A stretch of DNA of 64,000 nt from Scortum barcoo (taxonomy: Eukaryota; Chordata; Actinopteri; Centrarchiformes; Terapontidae). Position numbers and translations under genes: made by a program. Shown here piece by piece: positions 11,464 through 22,784 of this stretch (positions are counted from its first letter, which is position 1; every line of letters begins with the position of its first letter). The notes under the pieces were generated by a model. That model worked only from the letters and a program-made list of their open reading frames with translations, made no database searches and was not told where the DNA came from. The DNA lies in NCBI GenBank assembly GCA_023238725.1, contig CM041550.1, positions 5,155,044 through 5,219,043 on the forward strand. Reading direction: 5' to 3'.

Positions 11464-11570
11464 ACAGAACTTGTGAGATGAACCTGCAGGATGAAAACTG
11501 GAACTATCTGCGGTGTGATGCCTCCCTGCAATGGATCTGTGAAAAATTACCTTGTTCCTCCAGCATTTAA
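11464..11570 (+). CDS. In-frame fused E4/E6 terminal exon of lectin B
   Basis: It follows the usual E4 acceptor (TTTTACAG). The E4 phase gives an open frame: NRTCEM, then ENWN, CDASLQWICEKLP and a TAA stop at 11568-11570. About 35 residues replace the roughly 135-residue lectin domain. Three cysteines remain, but the QPD and WIGL regions are lost. It could only be used if E3 (which has a defective acceptor) or E2 were spliced to it. It is probably a relic. Confidence 0.4.
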
Positions 11571-12449
11571 TGAGTTTTCAAGTGATGCATTTGGAAATAC
11601 TCTGTAATATGTTATTGTAAGTATGATGAAGAGCATATTACTGTTCGCTGTCTGTATCATTCTTGTGGTCGGTCCAGACAACGAAGGGCTATCGTATAAT
11701 TGAGGATGTTTAATGTTAAAGGGTTGGAGGTCAGGAACAGAGATCTTTTTTTCTTGCCAAAATCAAAAACGGTGAGCCCCACCACGCTTCCTGGTTCACA
11801 TCCCCAATGAAGCGCAGGGGCTTTTAGCATGTGTCTGCACACCTGTACAGGTGATCTGCCTGTGCTGATGACCACCATATGTAATGAAACTGAGCTCCCT
11901 TAAAGTTGTTGTTGAAGAGGACTGTGTACATATGCGACTGGCATGATGTGAAAACTGAAAAAAACTGGATCGGCGATGTGATGACTCTATGCAATGGATC
12001 TGTGAAAAACTGCCTTAGCATTTCATGAGGTTTGAAATGATGCATTTAGAAATACTCTGTAATATGTTATTGTAAGTGTGATGAAGAGCATATTGCTGTA
12101 TCAACATTTAAAGGTCGGAGGTCGGGAACAGAGATCTTTTTTTCTTGCCAAAATCAAAAATGTTTTACTGGTTCACATCCCCAATGCAGCACAGGGAGTT
12201 TCTGCTCGTATTTGCTCACCTGTACAGGTGATCTGCCTGTGCTGATGACCACCACATGTAATGAAACAGAGCTGCCCTTAAAGTTGTTGTTTCTTATTTT
12301 CAATAAACAAACACAATATTTACATTCTTATTTGCAAAATGCATGAAGGACACAAAGCATCAGATATCTTCCATGTAGCTTTAATGCCTGAAACAAAGTT
12401 CTGTTGTGTCTCAACATGTTTGTTTTTTTTTGGGTATATTCAAGTGTTT
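11571..12449 (+). other. Lectin 3' flank with truncated E6 (11900-12018)
   Basis: 3' flank follows the fused exon, and then a second E6 piece appears whose 5' half is replaced by CTTAAAGTTGTTG. It still ends WICEKLP and TAG at 12016-12018. More 3' flank follows (CACCTGTACAGGTGATCTGCC). The block is the mirror of 542-1360. Confidence 0.7.
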
Positions 12450-12941
12450 TGTCATGCCTTAGTTTAGTTTTATATTTAGTATTGTTGTGAGCATGTTATG
12501 TTTAAGTTGAAGTCACTCATGTGTCTAGTCTGGTCTTGTACTTCCTGTTTTATTTTGTACTCTCCTTTTCCCTCTTGTTTCAGATCCCCACTTCCTGCCT
12601 TTGTGTTTTCCCCCTGTGATGTGATTGTCTACCCCGCCCCTGATTGGTCTCACCTGTTTCCCCTTACCTCATGTATAAACAGTCCTTGTTTCCTTTGGTC
12701 CTATGCCAGTTCGTCTTATTCAGTGTTGTGATTGAATGTCAAACCTTGTATGTTCATGCTTCCTTGTGTTGTCGTGTTGTCCTCCTCCATGGTTTGTGCT
12801 TTATCCTCTTAGAGAGAGACTTTTGTTTGTACTTTGATCCTCCCATTGAGCGTTTTTGAACACATTAAAGTATTTTTTGTTCATCATCGATCGTGGTCTG
12901 TTGTGCATTTGATTCCACCATCTTGTGTCAAGGTCGTTACA
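12450..12941 (+). repeat. Gypsy-1 LTR
   Basis: 492 bp, TGTCATGCC...GTTACA. It includes ACTTCCTG-rich U3-like sequence and a late block CACATTAAAGTATTTTTTG. It is followed by GAATGAACTGGCC and a gag ATG. Close copies lie at 63-541 (inverted), 22785-23264 and 28948-29432, with a deleted one at 48517-48642. Confidence 0.85.
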
Positions 12942-12958
12942 GAATGAACTGGCCAAAT

Positions 12959-13111
12959 ATGGACTCAGCCAACCCAAAGAAACTCCAAACCATCCTCTCT
13001 GCACAGGGCACCAAGATCCATCAGCACGAGGCACAGTTAAGCTCGGTTAGCCGGGGAGTGAAAGTCGTCACGGAGCGCCAGATGGAGTTTCAATCCTCAG
13101 TCACCTCTTAA
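12959..13111 (+). pseudogene. Gypsy-1 gag N-terminus
   Basis: Starts MDSANPKKLQ and stops after 50 codons (FQSSVTS, TAA). Downstream sequence (TCATGACTTTCTTAG...CAAAACCTGGCTGC) is shared with the copies at 23.5 and 29.7 kb. The capsid part that should follow is found instead on the minus strand at 19488-19790, pointing to an inversion. Confidence 0.75.
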
Positions 13112-13189
13112 GTAAACCACGTATCAGGGCAACTACACCTGCTGCTCCGGTCATGACTTTCTTAGTTCAATGTGATTCATTTTAGGCAA

Positions 13190-13594
13190 AACCTGGCTGC
13201 ATTTAGGCTCCAAGTCAAAGCCATTCCTGTCGTCTTACTATATACTCATGGAGGCTTCTGACTCCCAGGTTTATACATATGCAGAACCCATTTTGTTTAC
13301 ATTATTTCACTATCACAATTTAACCACAATTATATATTGTGACTCAAACACCTTTCCAGTTACACAAACAAGTCAGAGTAGCATTTAAATCACAGTAGGT
13401 AACTCTATATTACATTCAGGCAAATTTTTCTCTTTTTTTTCTTTCACACTTTGTTTCATTCAGTCCTTATTGTCCATTGTCCATAATGCACAGTAACCAC
13501 TCAGTTCACAAACAGTCCATGTTACTGTGTCCATTCTTGTGTCTATTCTTCACAGAATAATCTGTGACAGTCCATAGTGAACCTGTGCCACTTT
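13190..13594 (-). mobile_element. Gypsy-2 3' untranslated region
   Basis: Lies downstream of the Gypsy-2 pol stop. A+T rich, no coding sequence. A clear polypurine tract and 3' LTR could not be delimited. The stretch ends at the apparent inversion breakpoint near 13190 (CTGCATTT). Confidence 0.5.
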
Positions 13595-16500
13595 TTAGTA
13601 GTATCCTGCAGGAACAAGCATAGGGTAAACCAGGTGCGCTCCAAACATCTGTGGTGGTAGCCAGGGCAGACTGTATTGTCCATATTCTGCTGCTACTGCA
13701 TTAACATACAGTGGGTTAGTGTAAAGTCCCACCACATGATGAGTAGGTTGGCCTAATGAATCGTATGTCAGTGTCTCTTTGGGTCGTCTCTCTCTCTCTG
13801 TGACCTATGTGGCTGTATGTCAGGAGAGTCTGACTCTTGTGTGCTGGGCATGCCTGCAGACGGAATAGTTTCTGTGACCTCTTGAGTGTCATGTTGAGTG
13901 TCCAGTTGTGACATTTCTGGTAAAGTCATTGTCCACAAATGCTTGCATTTTTTTTTATTGTCCTTGTGTCTCTTTCTTTCTTGTCTATGAGAATTTTATT
14001 CCCTCTAAGTGCTTTGAGCTGGTTCCTGAACAGGCAAAGCATTACATGCATTAACATGTTTTGTATCTTTTGGTCATAATATATTTTTCCTCTTGCTGTA
14101 GTCCTTGTAATAGTTCTGGATGCGATGTCATATGCTTCTTTCATTTGCTGCTGCCATTTCTGAGCATATTCCTGGTGTGAATGACATCCTTCCTCCTCAT
14201 TTATTCCAAAGATCAAGTCAATCGGCAAACAGGGATTTCTACCAAAAAGCAAGTAGAAAGGAGAATATCCTGTTGCCTCACTGGTCGTGCAGTTGTAAGC
14301 GTGTACAACTTTAGTCACATAGTCACTCCAGTTTCCCTTTTTCTCCTCATCCAAGGTTCACAGCATCGATAACAAGGTGCGATTAAATCTCTCAGGCTGG
14401 ATTCCCTTGTGGATGATAAGGAGTTGTCTTTGAGTTGGTCATGCCAGTGTATTTTTGCAGCTGTCTGAATAACTGATTCTCAAATTCTTTGCCTTGATCG
14501 TGATGTATTTTAGCTGGGAGGCCAAATTTGAGAGAAAAATCATTAAAGATTTTTTCTGCTGCCGTTTTGCCTGATTTGTTACGGGTTGGGTAGGCTTGGG
14601 CAAATTTAGTGAAGTTGTCAAGTCAATTATCACCAAAATATACTCATACCCTCCCCTGCTTCTTTCAAGGTGAAGATAGTCTATAGAGACCATTTCAAAT
14701 GGTGCTGTTGCAGGTATATGACACATGGGGGCTCTGCTATGCACAGCAGGTGTTACTGCCTCAGAAGCATATTAGCTGTTAGTCGTGGTTTACACATGTC
14801 TCTCATGCCGTTGAATTATCCAGTCCCACTCTGTCTTGTTTTGAAGAAAAGATAAATGGTTTATTCCTTAAGTTTTTAAAAAAATATATGCCAGTTCCAA
14901 GACTTTTCTGGATAACAAAATTAAACACCAAGACACGGTAAGAAAACCGTGTGCTTCCACAGCTAATATGGTACAAAAAACATACTTCACTGTTCTACCA
15001 CTACACACCCTGGCTGCGTTCTTAAAGCCACAGTACACAAAATACCAGGGAAAAGGAGTAGCTCCTCCTTTACATTACATAGTTAACTCAACTAACTTAA
15101 ATTAAACTTAAATGTCCAATGTAAGTACTTTTGATTTACTGTTTGACATAACAACGATTAACTAAACAACATTCTTTTAAAGAATAGTGAAATACCACCA
15201 ATGAGAAAAATATTAAAATGAGTTTGCCTCATACAGCAGGCTTTTTTTGAATGTTGCATTTACAAACTTGGGTTATAAAAACTCCAATGTCTCTTTGCAT
15301 CCCTGGCCAGTAAAACCTCTGTCTAGCGAGATGTACGACACGCTCAACCCCCAAATGTCCCATCTCACAATGAAGGTGTTTGTACACCAGTCCTTTGTAC
15401 TTTTCTGGAAGCACAATTTGTGCACAGGTTGCTGTTCTGCGCTTCAACAGACCTTCTTGGGAAACATACAATCTTTTCCATTCATGTAACAGCTTAGTTT
15501 TTGCCATTTCCTGATTCATAGCCCTCCTGTCAGGTTTTTCCCCAGATCTTTTTAACTGGTGTACACGGGATATGACAGGATCTGTGCCTGTAGTAACTCT
15601 TGCTGTCCTATTTTTATATCCGGCTGCCTATCTGCAGCCAACTCCAGAACCAGAGGACTGCAGGCTATGGCTGATACCCAGTCCACTTTATGTTGTCTCT
15701 GTGCATCGACTGTGCTGAATATTACACCTTAAAACCTCAGATGAGCACTGCTCTGTGCACTCGCTCATATAAGAGTCCATACTCACAGGTGACCGTGACA
15801 GGAAATCTGCATCTGCATTTGTTTTACCAGGGCGGCACTTCTAGGCGTTATGTTGAAGTCAGCAAGCTCAGACACCCAGCGATGTCCGGTCGGCATTCAG
15901 TTTAGCTGTGCTCAAAACATAAGTAACAGGGTTGTTGTCACTGTATATTGTTACAGAGGGGGAGTAAAACAAATAGTCTCTAAACCTCTCTGTAACAGGC
16001 CCATTTGAGTGCTAAAAACTCAAGCTTCCCTGAATGTAAACGGTCATTTTTTTCTGCTGGTGTCAGTGTTCGTGAGCCATACCCAATAACTCTGAGTCTG
16101 CCTTCCTGTCTCTGATATAAAACTGCTCCTAGTCCCTGTTCTGAAGCATCGATATGAAGAATGAAGGGATCTTCAAACTTTGGATAAGCCATCACGAGTG
16201 GGTTAGTTAGGACATCAACTAAATAGTTCAGAGCTTCCTGGTGAGTGTTATTCCACTACTATTTTCTGGTGTGGGGGGAGCTGTCCTGCCCTTACTGAAA
16301 AGGAGGTAGGCTTTAGCTTAGGATTTGGGGTTACATCTGTTGAAAGCAGGTCATACAAGAATTTTGCATGACGAGAAAAATCCTGCACATACCCTCTATA
16401 GTACCCCAGGAAACCCAGAAGTTTGCGCAACTCTTTGACATTTGTAGGGGGTTTTGTCTTTAGTGCTTGCACAGCTGTTATTTCTTTATTGTCCATCCTA

Positions 16501-18260
16501 TAGCCTTCAGCTGAGATCACTTTGCCAACATAACATACTTCATTTTTAAACAGGTTACATTTATCTGGCCTCAGTTTAATTCTCCAAGCTTTCTGTGTTT
16601 TGAGGACAGACCTCACATCCTCCACATGCTGTGCAAATGTTTTACTGTAGACTAAGACATCATCCAAATATGGGATGCATACTTTGTCCCTGAGACCTTC
16701 CAGGCTCTCCTCCATACTACGCTGGAAAGTAGAGGGTGCATTTGTGAGGCCAAATGGAATCCTGTTCCATTCATACAGCCCCCATGGGGTAGTGAAGGCT
16801 GTGAATTTTTTTGAGTCCTCACTGACACTGCCTTGGTGATATGCTTTGCCTTGGTCTAGTACATTGAACCAAGTATTCCCACCAAGACCATCAAGTATCT
16901 CCTGTATGCGTGGTATGGGGTGCCTATCTGGGATTGTCTTCTTGTTAAGCCCCCTATAGTCAACACAAAGTCTTAGGCTTCCATCTCTCTTTCTCACACA
17001 AACCACTGCAGCTGCATATGGGGAAGTGGATTTGCGGATAAAGCCTTTGTTTAACAAGTCCTGGATGTGATTCTTGACCTCATCATACAATGGGCGAGGT
17101 ATGGCATTGTATGTTTTGGCTACTGGAACATTATCAGTTAGCCTAATGTCCATTTTTAAATTTTTAATGTAGCCAACATCATCCTTGTGTGTAGCAAATG
17201 CACCTGATTCTTCCCTGAGCATTTGTTTCACCACCACCTGTTGTTCACTGGTTAGGTGGTCCACACTGACAGGTGGATCAAACAGTTTTTCTTGGGGATC
17301 ACACTGAGACAATTCTGTGGTGGAGCATGATGGAGTTGGTGGAGATTCTCAGCAACTACAGAGTTAACCTGGTGTTCCTCTGGGTACACCGGATAACAGT
17401 CTGCTATTCTCTGTATGCTCCCTAACACAGTTTTTCATGGCACTGTGATGTCATGTTGCGTTGTATTCCACCGATAAATGCTTACTTTACGTGTGGAGCA
17501 AGACACAGCTACCAACTGGCAATTAATTTTAAGTCCTTCATCCAATGACAGGTCCTCCTCAGGTTCAAAAAGCATTTCGGTTTTCACTTCAGGATTTATT
17601 TTGACAGGGCAGGTGATACATTTGCTTTGCCCCCGTGGTACTACCACAGACATGTTTCCTGTTTTGACAGAGTACGTAACACACCTCATGTGTAGCCCCC
17701 TGGATAAGGTTTAGCAATGTTTCTGCCTTTTCTGATCCTAGTCTTAGTGAATTCCTCAGTAATGCAACACTCTCACTCAACTGAACTTGATCCTCTCTGT
17801 TTATCAACATCTCCTCAATGACATTAAACCCTATTATGGGCCTCTGTACTACATCACTACTCACCAGCACTGGAACTAGTATCTCATTGGACCTGTTTTT
17901 TTTCTCTTTTGGATCGCACAGACTGAAACTAACTGGGACCCAGCCCTGAAAAGGAATTTCTGAACCATTTGCAGCTCTTAAGTTCAGCAGTTCATCATCA
18001 CTTAGCAGTTCGCTGATGGGATGGATTCTTGGTAGGTTTTGGGACTTCCATGTTTCACTCACAATGGACACTTGTGCTCCTGTGTCCCACAGGGCTTGCA
18101 TCTTGACACTGTTCATTTTGCACCAGACTAGACACTTTTTGCCTACCAACTGTGCAACCTGCTTGCGTTTCGTACCAGGGCTGTGTAAATGATAGGATTG
18201 ATCTCCTTGAGATTTAACATTTGGCTTTGAAGGTGCTAAGGGGTGATGAGTGAGCAATCT
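13595..18260 (-). pseudogene. Gypsy-2 pol polyprotein (protease, RT, RNase H, integrase)
   Basis: On the minus strand, in order: protease with DTGAQVS near 18085; RT 16248-17312 (LRLCVDYRGLN, TPWGLYEW, catalytic YLDD at about 16660); RNase H 15980-16195 (HIDASEQGLGAVLYQ); integrase zinc region 15229-15519 (HX4H with CKC); integrase core from 14744 (EMVSIDY, YEYILVIID) and 13926-14354 (VHAYNCTTSEATGYSPFYLLFGR); C-terminal tail ending VPAGYY and TAA at 13595-13597. Several frameshifts separate these blocks and a solo LTR splits the integrase, so it is inactive. The Ty3/Gypsy assignment is firm; the clade is not determined. Confidence 0.85.
14751..15235 (-). mobile_element. Solo LTR inside Gypsy-2 integrase
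   Basis: 485 bp reading on the minus strand from TGTATGAGGC to GGCAGTAACA, i.e. TGT...ACA ends. It is flanked by the 5-bp direct repeat GCAGG (14746-14750 and 15236-15240). Removing it and one repeat brings the integrase zinc region and the core into register (KKPA before SRAPMC). It carries AATAAA on the minus strand. This marks a later retroelement insertion followed by LTR-LTR recombination. Confidence 0.8.
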
Positions 18261-18376
18261 TTTCCTTTCCCCCTTCACTATGCACAGGCTTACAGACTCC
18301 ATTTGGGGGTTCAGCTTTGGGTCATTTTGGGACTTTAATTTAAAGGTCATGGTGCATCCCTCAGTCGCAACCTCTC

Positions 18377-19360
18377 CTAGTTTCCCGACGGTTTCCAACT
18401 TCCCCCTACCCTGCACCCTTTTGCCCAATGTGTGTCACTGCCGCACTTGAAACAGTGGTTGCAGTCCTTTTTATCCTGCTGACATGCTACACATTGTCTC
18501 TTTGGTCTCTTAAAAGCGGTAGTCTGTGTTTTGGCCTTGTCATCATCAGCAGTTTTTCTCCCACGCTGAACAGTTTGCACAAGAGATGCTACCTGTCCTG
18601 TGAGCTCTCTAATTGCTGTGTTGCTCTCCTCCAACTTAGCAAATAACGGGTTCTCTTTAATCGGTTTGTTAGGTTTGGCTGCAACTGTGGTTGTCAAAGG
18701 GTCATTTTCATCACCACTTCCCTCTACTGTGCTAAGATTTGCCCGGTACGTGATTTTCTTTGAGGTTTTAATCTTTTGAACTGGTGCTGAAGGCTGCTGA
18801 AGCTCAGAGGGTCTTTTGACATGGACTCACCAACATGTCCGTTTATCCTGAAGTCCTTTCTGAATCCGCTGGGAGCCCAGCAGCTGTTGCTGATGGACTC
18901 TCTGCCTCTGCTTCGAATCCCCTCGTCCCGCACCGTCTCTCTCACAGCCTGTGTTTCCAGCGTCGGTATAAGCTGTGTGCTGTCTCCGGCCGGTCGTCCC
19001 GACGCAGGCTGCTCCGGGTGGCCGGTCTCCTCCTCCGCATCGTCCGCCGCAGGGTGGAGAGCAGAGCGGCGCCGCTCCCGCGTTGTCTGCGGCCGCTGGG
19101 TCCTCCCGCAGAGTGCCGAAAAGTGCGTCGTTTAGGTCCAAAAGCACAGACATGCCTTCGTCTTCCCTCTCCAGAAACTCTTCACGTTCACAAAACTTTA
19201 CAATGTGCTTAACCAGTGCACGGCGGGTTTTATTTTTAATGTCCTCAGAGTCTTTTCCCGCAATTTTACAGTACTCACAAATCCGGTGTAGTTCTTTCAC
19301 AGTCAATCCAAACAGCTTAGCCTCTATTTCCAACAAAAACTCTTCTCGGTGCTCCGACAT
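18377..19360 (-). pseudogene. Gypsy-2 gag
   Basis: The start MSEHREEF at 19358-19360 follows the leader. The N-terminus has a SAP-like helix (LFGLTVKELHRICEY) and charged helices. The GC-rich middle (about 18950-19130) is frameshifted. The C-terminal part has a CX2CX4HX4C knuckle (CFKCGSDTHWAKGC) near 18410-18450. Upstream TGGTGTCTCAG (about 19415-19425) resembles a primer-binding site. Confidence 0.75.
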
Positions 19361-19487
19361 CTTGCTTATAGCGTTTTTTTTAATCGTCAAAACCAGCTTA
19401 ATGTTTGTTGTTATCTGAGACACCAATCAAAGTGCTTTATATAAATCAAAAGAAAGACAAATACATAAAAATGTGTATCTAGTAAAA
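19361..19487 (-). mobile_element. Gypsy-2 leader and LTR end
   Basis: On the minus strand: a TTTATATAAAGCACTTTGAT block, then TGGTGTCTCAG and the gag region. Only the last part of the 5' LTR seems present before it abuts Gypsy-1 gag. The same abutment recurs at about 23869 and 30031 on the plus strand. Confidence 0.55.
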
Positions 19488-19790
19488 TCAAATGTAAAAG
19501 GCGTCCAATAATGCTAATGTGTTCCACCTACTATCTGCTGCTATAGTGCAGAACTCGATGGTGTAGTCAAAGACCTGACAGTGATGCTGTTTGATCTGCA
19601 TTAGGGCCTGAAAGGCTTCTCTGGCAGGCGAGGTGTGGTCAAAAATTTTGCTCAGGGTCTCCTGAAACAAAGTGATTGACTGACAGATGTTTGAGTTTAG
19701 AGACCACTCTGCAGTAGCCCAGGCTGCAGCCCTGCCAGTTAAATGGGAAACCATGAATGCTACTTTTGCCTGATTTGACACAAATGCAGT
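19488..19790 (-). pseudogene. Gypsy-1 gag capsid segment (inverted)
   Basis: Minus-strand reading KVAFMVSHLTGRAAAWATAE, then TLFQETLSKIFDH and FDYTIEFCTIAA, typical of Gypsy capsid. It is the continuation of the gag start found on the opposite strand at 12959, and matches the collinear copies at 23584-23868 and 29760-30030. Confidence 0.8.
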
Positions 19791-20258
19791 ACTGTACTAT
19801 CGTTACAAATACTAAGAGGACTATTCTTAAGTCTAAACACTGTAGTGTCATTTCAGAAGCAGAGTGTGATGATATCATGATAGTAATGTGCTTTTATGGT
19901 AAAACCTGTAGGACTGCACTGAAAGCTATTTACACCTATCTAATTTTAAGAAAGTTATTGTCATTATGTGATATGTTAAAACTTTGGCATTGTCTCTAAT
20001 GTTGTGGTTAAAAGTGCATTATTGGTACTATATTTCCTCGTCAGAACTGCACTGTAAATATATGCTAATGTTGAGGACAACATTTTGTTTTTGCAGGGGA
20101 GGGTTGTAATGCCTGTGAAGAATATTGTATCTTTAGAGTTGGTTCCTTGCGTTTGTTCAGCATGTCATTCACTGTACTTAAAGTTTTGTTTGGGTGTGTG
20201 TGTTGGCACCCAGCAGTAGAGGGCAGAGTCAGTTATTGATGTAGATGGTGGCTACCCA
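19791..20258. other. No gene recognised
   Basis: Mostly A+T rich. A purine run GCAGGGGAGGG followed by TTGTAATGCC at about 20095-20110 looks like a polypurine tract with an LTR start, so part may be another LTR element. This could not be confirmed. Confidence 0.4.
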
Positions 20259-20940
20259 TGGAAAGCAAAGGAAAAGACACACCAGAGCTCCGGAATAAAA
20301 ACTTCAGGGGCGGGGGCGTGTCATCACAGACATGTACCCTGCGGTGAGGGCTTTTCAAACGAAGCTGCACCTGTGGGAGACTCAGATGCTGCAAGGAAAC
20401 TTGGGCCATTTTCCGTACTGCCAAACCATGAAAGAGCAGATCTCTACCTCCGTGTTGCCAGGTGCACAGTTTGCTGAAAAACCCTGTACTCAGTGCCGAG
20501 TTTACTCAGCAATTTGCTGACTTTGAAACATAGAAATGTAGGATTTGAACTGTTTAGTAATTTGTTTGCAGTTGACGTTGGAAAGCGCACCAACCTAACC
20601 TCCAAATGGAGCTGACTGAACTCCAGTGTAGTGACATGCTCAAGTCAAAGTATGACTCTGTTGGTGTTGCATAGTTTCCACGTTTCATCCCCGACACAAT
20701 TCCCCAACTCCGTAACCAAGCAGCTCAAATATTCGGCAGCACATATCTATGTGAAAAATCATTCTCTTTGATGAAGATCACACGGAGTTGTCATTGATGA
20801 ACATCTTCACTCAATCCTGAGGTTTTCCTCAGCTCAGAGTCGGACCCCAAATAATGATGAACTAGCATCTAGGAAGAGATGCCAGGTTTCTGGCTTATAC
20901 CAATGTGCATCAGAGTAAATAAGTGTGTAGCAAACTGAAC
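20259..20940 (+). pseudogene. hAT transposase C-terminal fragment, copy 1
   Basis: Begins at the equivalent of 25347 (ESKGKDTPEL) and runs through AVRAFQTKLHLWETQMLQGN, the ELTELQCSD segment and the C-terminal dimerisation region. Small indels break the frame. The relationship is to the hAT-derived GTF2IRD2/ZBED-like group. It is the truncated partner of the longer copy at 24.1-26.0 kb. Confidence 0.7.
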
Positions 20941-21039
20941 TTGAATTAATGTTTTCTTTATGCACTTTTTTCTTGCTACTCCCAGGCATGTACTGTTAAT
21001 AGCTGAATTGTCCTTGTGTCAGCACACTCCAAGGTAATC

Positions 21040-21640
21040 CACTGGGCTCACAAGTCCATGCACAAATGCCTCCGGGTGTCAAGGGAACCATGTTTATGAT
21101 CAGGCAACACTTCTGCTGGCTGGCCATAGAAAAGGAAGTCTCCAAGTACATGGTGGCATATTCAGTCTGCGCCCATAATCAGACCTCGCCTCGGGCCCAA
21201 ATAGGCCTACCTGGAGTGATCACCTCACCTGGGTGGAATACACCCACAACACCCTACCCTCAGCTGCCAGGAGCCTCTCACCTTTTCAGAGAGCCAATGG
21301 CTACCAGCCTCCCCTGTTCCCGGCCAACAAAAAGGAGGTCAAAGCCATCTCACACTGTCATCGGATCTGGGCCAGTACTGTGCAGGTTCTCCTGCAGAGC
21401 TTGGTCTGGATGAAAGACAGCGGACAAACGCTGATGACCAACTCCCTCCTACAGGCCAGGGCAGAGAGTGTGGCTCACCACCAAAGACTTGCCCCTTCAT
21501 GTTCATTCTAAGAAGCTGACCCTGAGGTTTGTGGGTCTTTTTCCCATGTCAAAAAAAATAAATTAACCCTGTTTCTGTGCATTTCTGACTTCCCAGGTCA
21601 TTAAAGGTCCACCCCATGTTTCATGTTGTAAATATCAAGC
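21040..21640 (+). pseudogene. Gypsy integrase C-terminal remnant, copy 1
   Basis: Fragments of a Gypsy integrase in several frames: zinc-region IRQHF..WLA..EKEVSKYM, then a jump to WVEYTHNTL-type core end and the RLAP...FVGLFP/INPVSV C-terminal module followed by HPMFHVVNIKP. The catalytic core is deleted. Probably the 3' end of the Gypsy-1 family. Confidence 0.7.
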
Positions 21641-21779
21641 CAGACAGAGACAGCGCTCATGCTCAAGTAATTCATGCTCGATTCAATTCATTACCACATT
21701 TCATTGGTCATTTGAGTATTTCTGTCTATCTGGTCATGAAATATTTTTCAGTTAACATTTGCACATAGAGTACAAAAAC

Positions 21780-22480
21780 TTTTTCAGTGTGCTGCAATCA
21801 TTACTCACATGTTGTAACATCCTCACAGGCTGCATATTTATTTACACAGTATGTACTTCCTTTCTGAATAAAAGGCCTGTTGTTGCTCTCTGATGCCAGG
21901 TCATCTCAGTTTGTCCCTCTGTGGGGTAAATAAGTTTGAGAGATGATATCTAAGATGTGTCGAAATTAACAGCAACATTGTGCATGTGTCAATTGAAAAA
22001 AACTAATAAAAAAGAAGACCTAATACCGTTATCGTTGTTGACAGATCGCTCCCTTTTAGGTTTAGTTGCCATGGGTACCACACCTCACTTAACCACAGAA
22101 AATGCTTTCAGTTGCCTCAGCAACTTTAAACATCAGTCATACTTGTGTTGGTACATTTTGCTTAGGTCAGTTGAAAAATTTATTTTACAGATATGTTGAA
22201 TTCCAACTCTTTGTCTAAATGGAAAAAAAAACATTAGCAGCATTGTGGTTCCCCCAAAACCAATGCAGAAGCTATATGAGCAGAAGTAGTAGAAGATGAG
22301 GTTTAAAGACAAGAATTCTCTTCACTTTTCATTTTACAGTTTGAACAGTGTTTGACTTTATCTGTTGGCTGTGAACTAAAGGAGACACTTATACTTATGA
22401 TAAAATGTTTTAAATAAACAGGAATGTATTGTGGACATTGGGTTAATTTTTTTTTTTTTTTTTAGGTCAGAGATATTTCA
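21780..22480 (+). repeat. Dispersed spacer repeat, copy 1
   Basis: CATGTTGTAACATCCTCACAG..., AATAAAAGGCCTGTTGTTGC and AGATCGCTCCCTTTTAGG recur at 27.96-28.6 kb, 33.08-33.36 kb and 51.84-52.2 kb, always after Gypsy pol remnants. It is probably the 3' UTR/LTR of that family. No gene. Confidence 0.6.
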
Positions 22481-22489
22481 AGAAGCTTC

Positions 22490-22784
22490 CTAAGAAATAA
22501 CATTACTATGTTTGTTAAAGGCACCTTTTACACAGCAGCTTTTGCTGTTCATTGGCATGAAGTAGATCTTCAGCTCTAATTTTTGAAAGACTGTCATTTC
22601 CTTAAAAGATTGTGATGTACTTGGTGTTGATGCAATTTATTTCATGGTGCAGTTTCAGTATTTTCACTTCCTGGCCTTTCTTTTGATTCTGATGTGAGCT
22701 AGAAATACTAATGTAAGTTATCTTTAACGTCTCATGTTTGATTTTACAGACAGAACTCAGTTGTACCTGTTATTTAAGTGTTTT
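22490..22784 (+). pseudogene. Lectin intron with start of E4, copy 1
   Basis: Matches the intron before lectin E4 (TTTGAAAGACTGTCATTTCC..., TTTGATTTTACAG) and the first E4 bases with an internal loss, then TGTACCTGTTATT stops at a Gypsy-1 LTR. It is a truncated lectin remnant. Confidence 0.65.

Larger units (their letters stand above)
9701..11570 (+). pseudogene. C-type lectin receptor copy B (CD209-like), decayed
   Basis: E1 9701-9770 is intact (MEEIYVNVE..., 70 nt, GT donor). E1b 10117-10180 carries two nonsense changes (TGA and TAA). E2 10281-10360 has lost about 23 nt of transmembrane coding sequence and its donor. E3 10656-10835 is full length, but its acceptor reads CAA instead of CAG. 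Proper E4, E5 and the first half of E6 are missing. A fused exon at 11464-11570 joins the first bases of E4 to the end of E6, open to TAA at 11568. The calcium and sugar site is absent, so no carbohydrate binding is expected. Retrotransposon LTR pieces are interleaved in the E3-E4 intron. Confidence 0.75.

Noticed and set aside
18821..19418. Plus-strand open frames over the GC-rich Gypsy-2 gag
   Set aside because: They are antisense shadows of gag, whose helices and zinc knuckle are on the minus strand.
13190..19790. An endogenous retrovirus with envelope
   Set aside because: Downstream of integrase the frame ends at 13595 and no envelope signal peptide or transmembrane region follows, so a plain Gypsy element is the better call.
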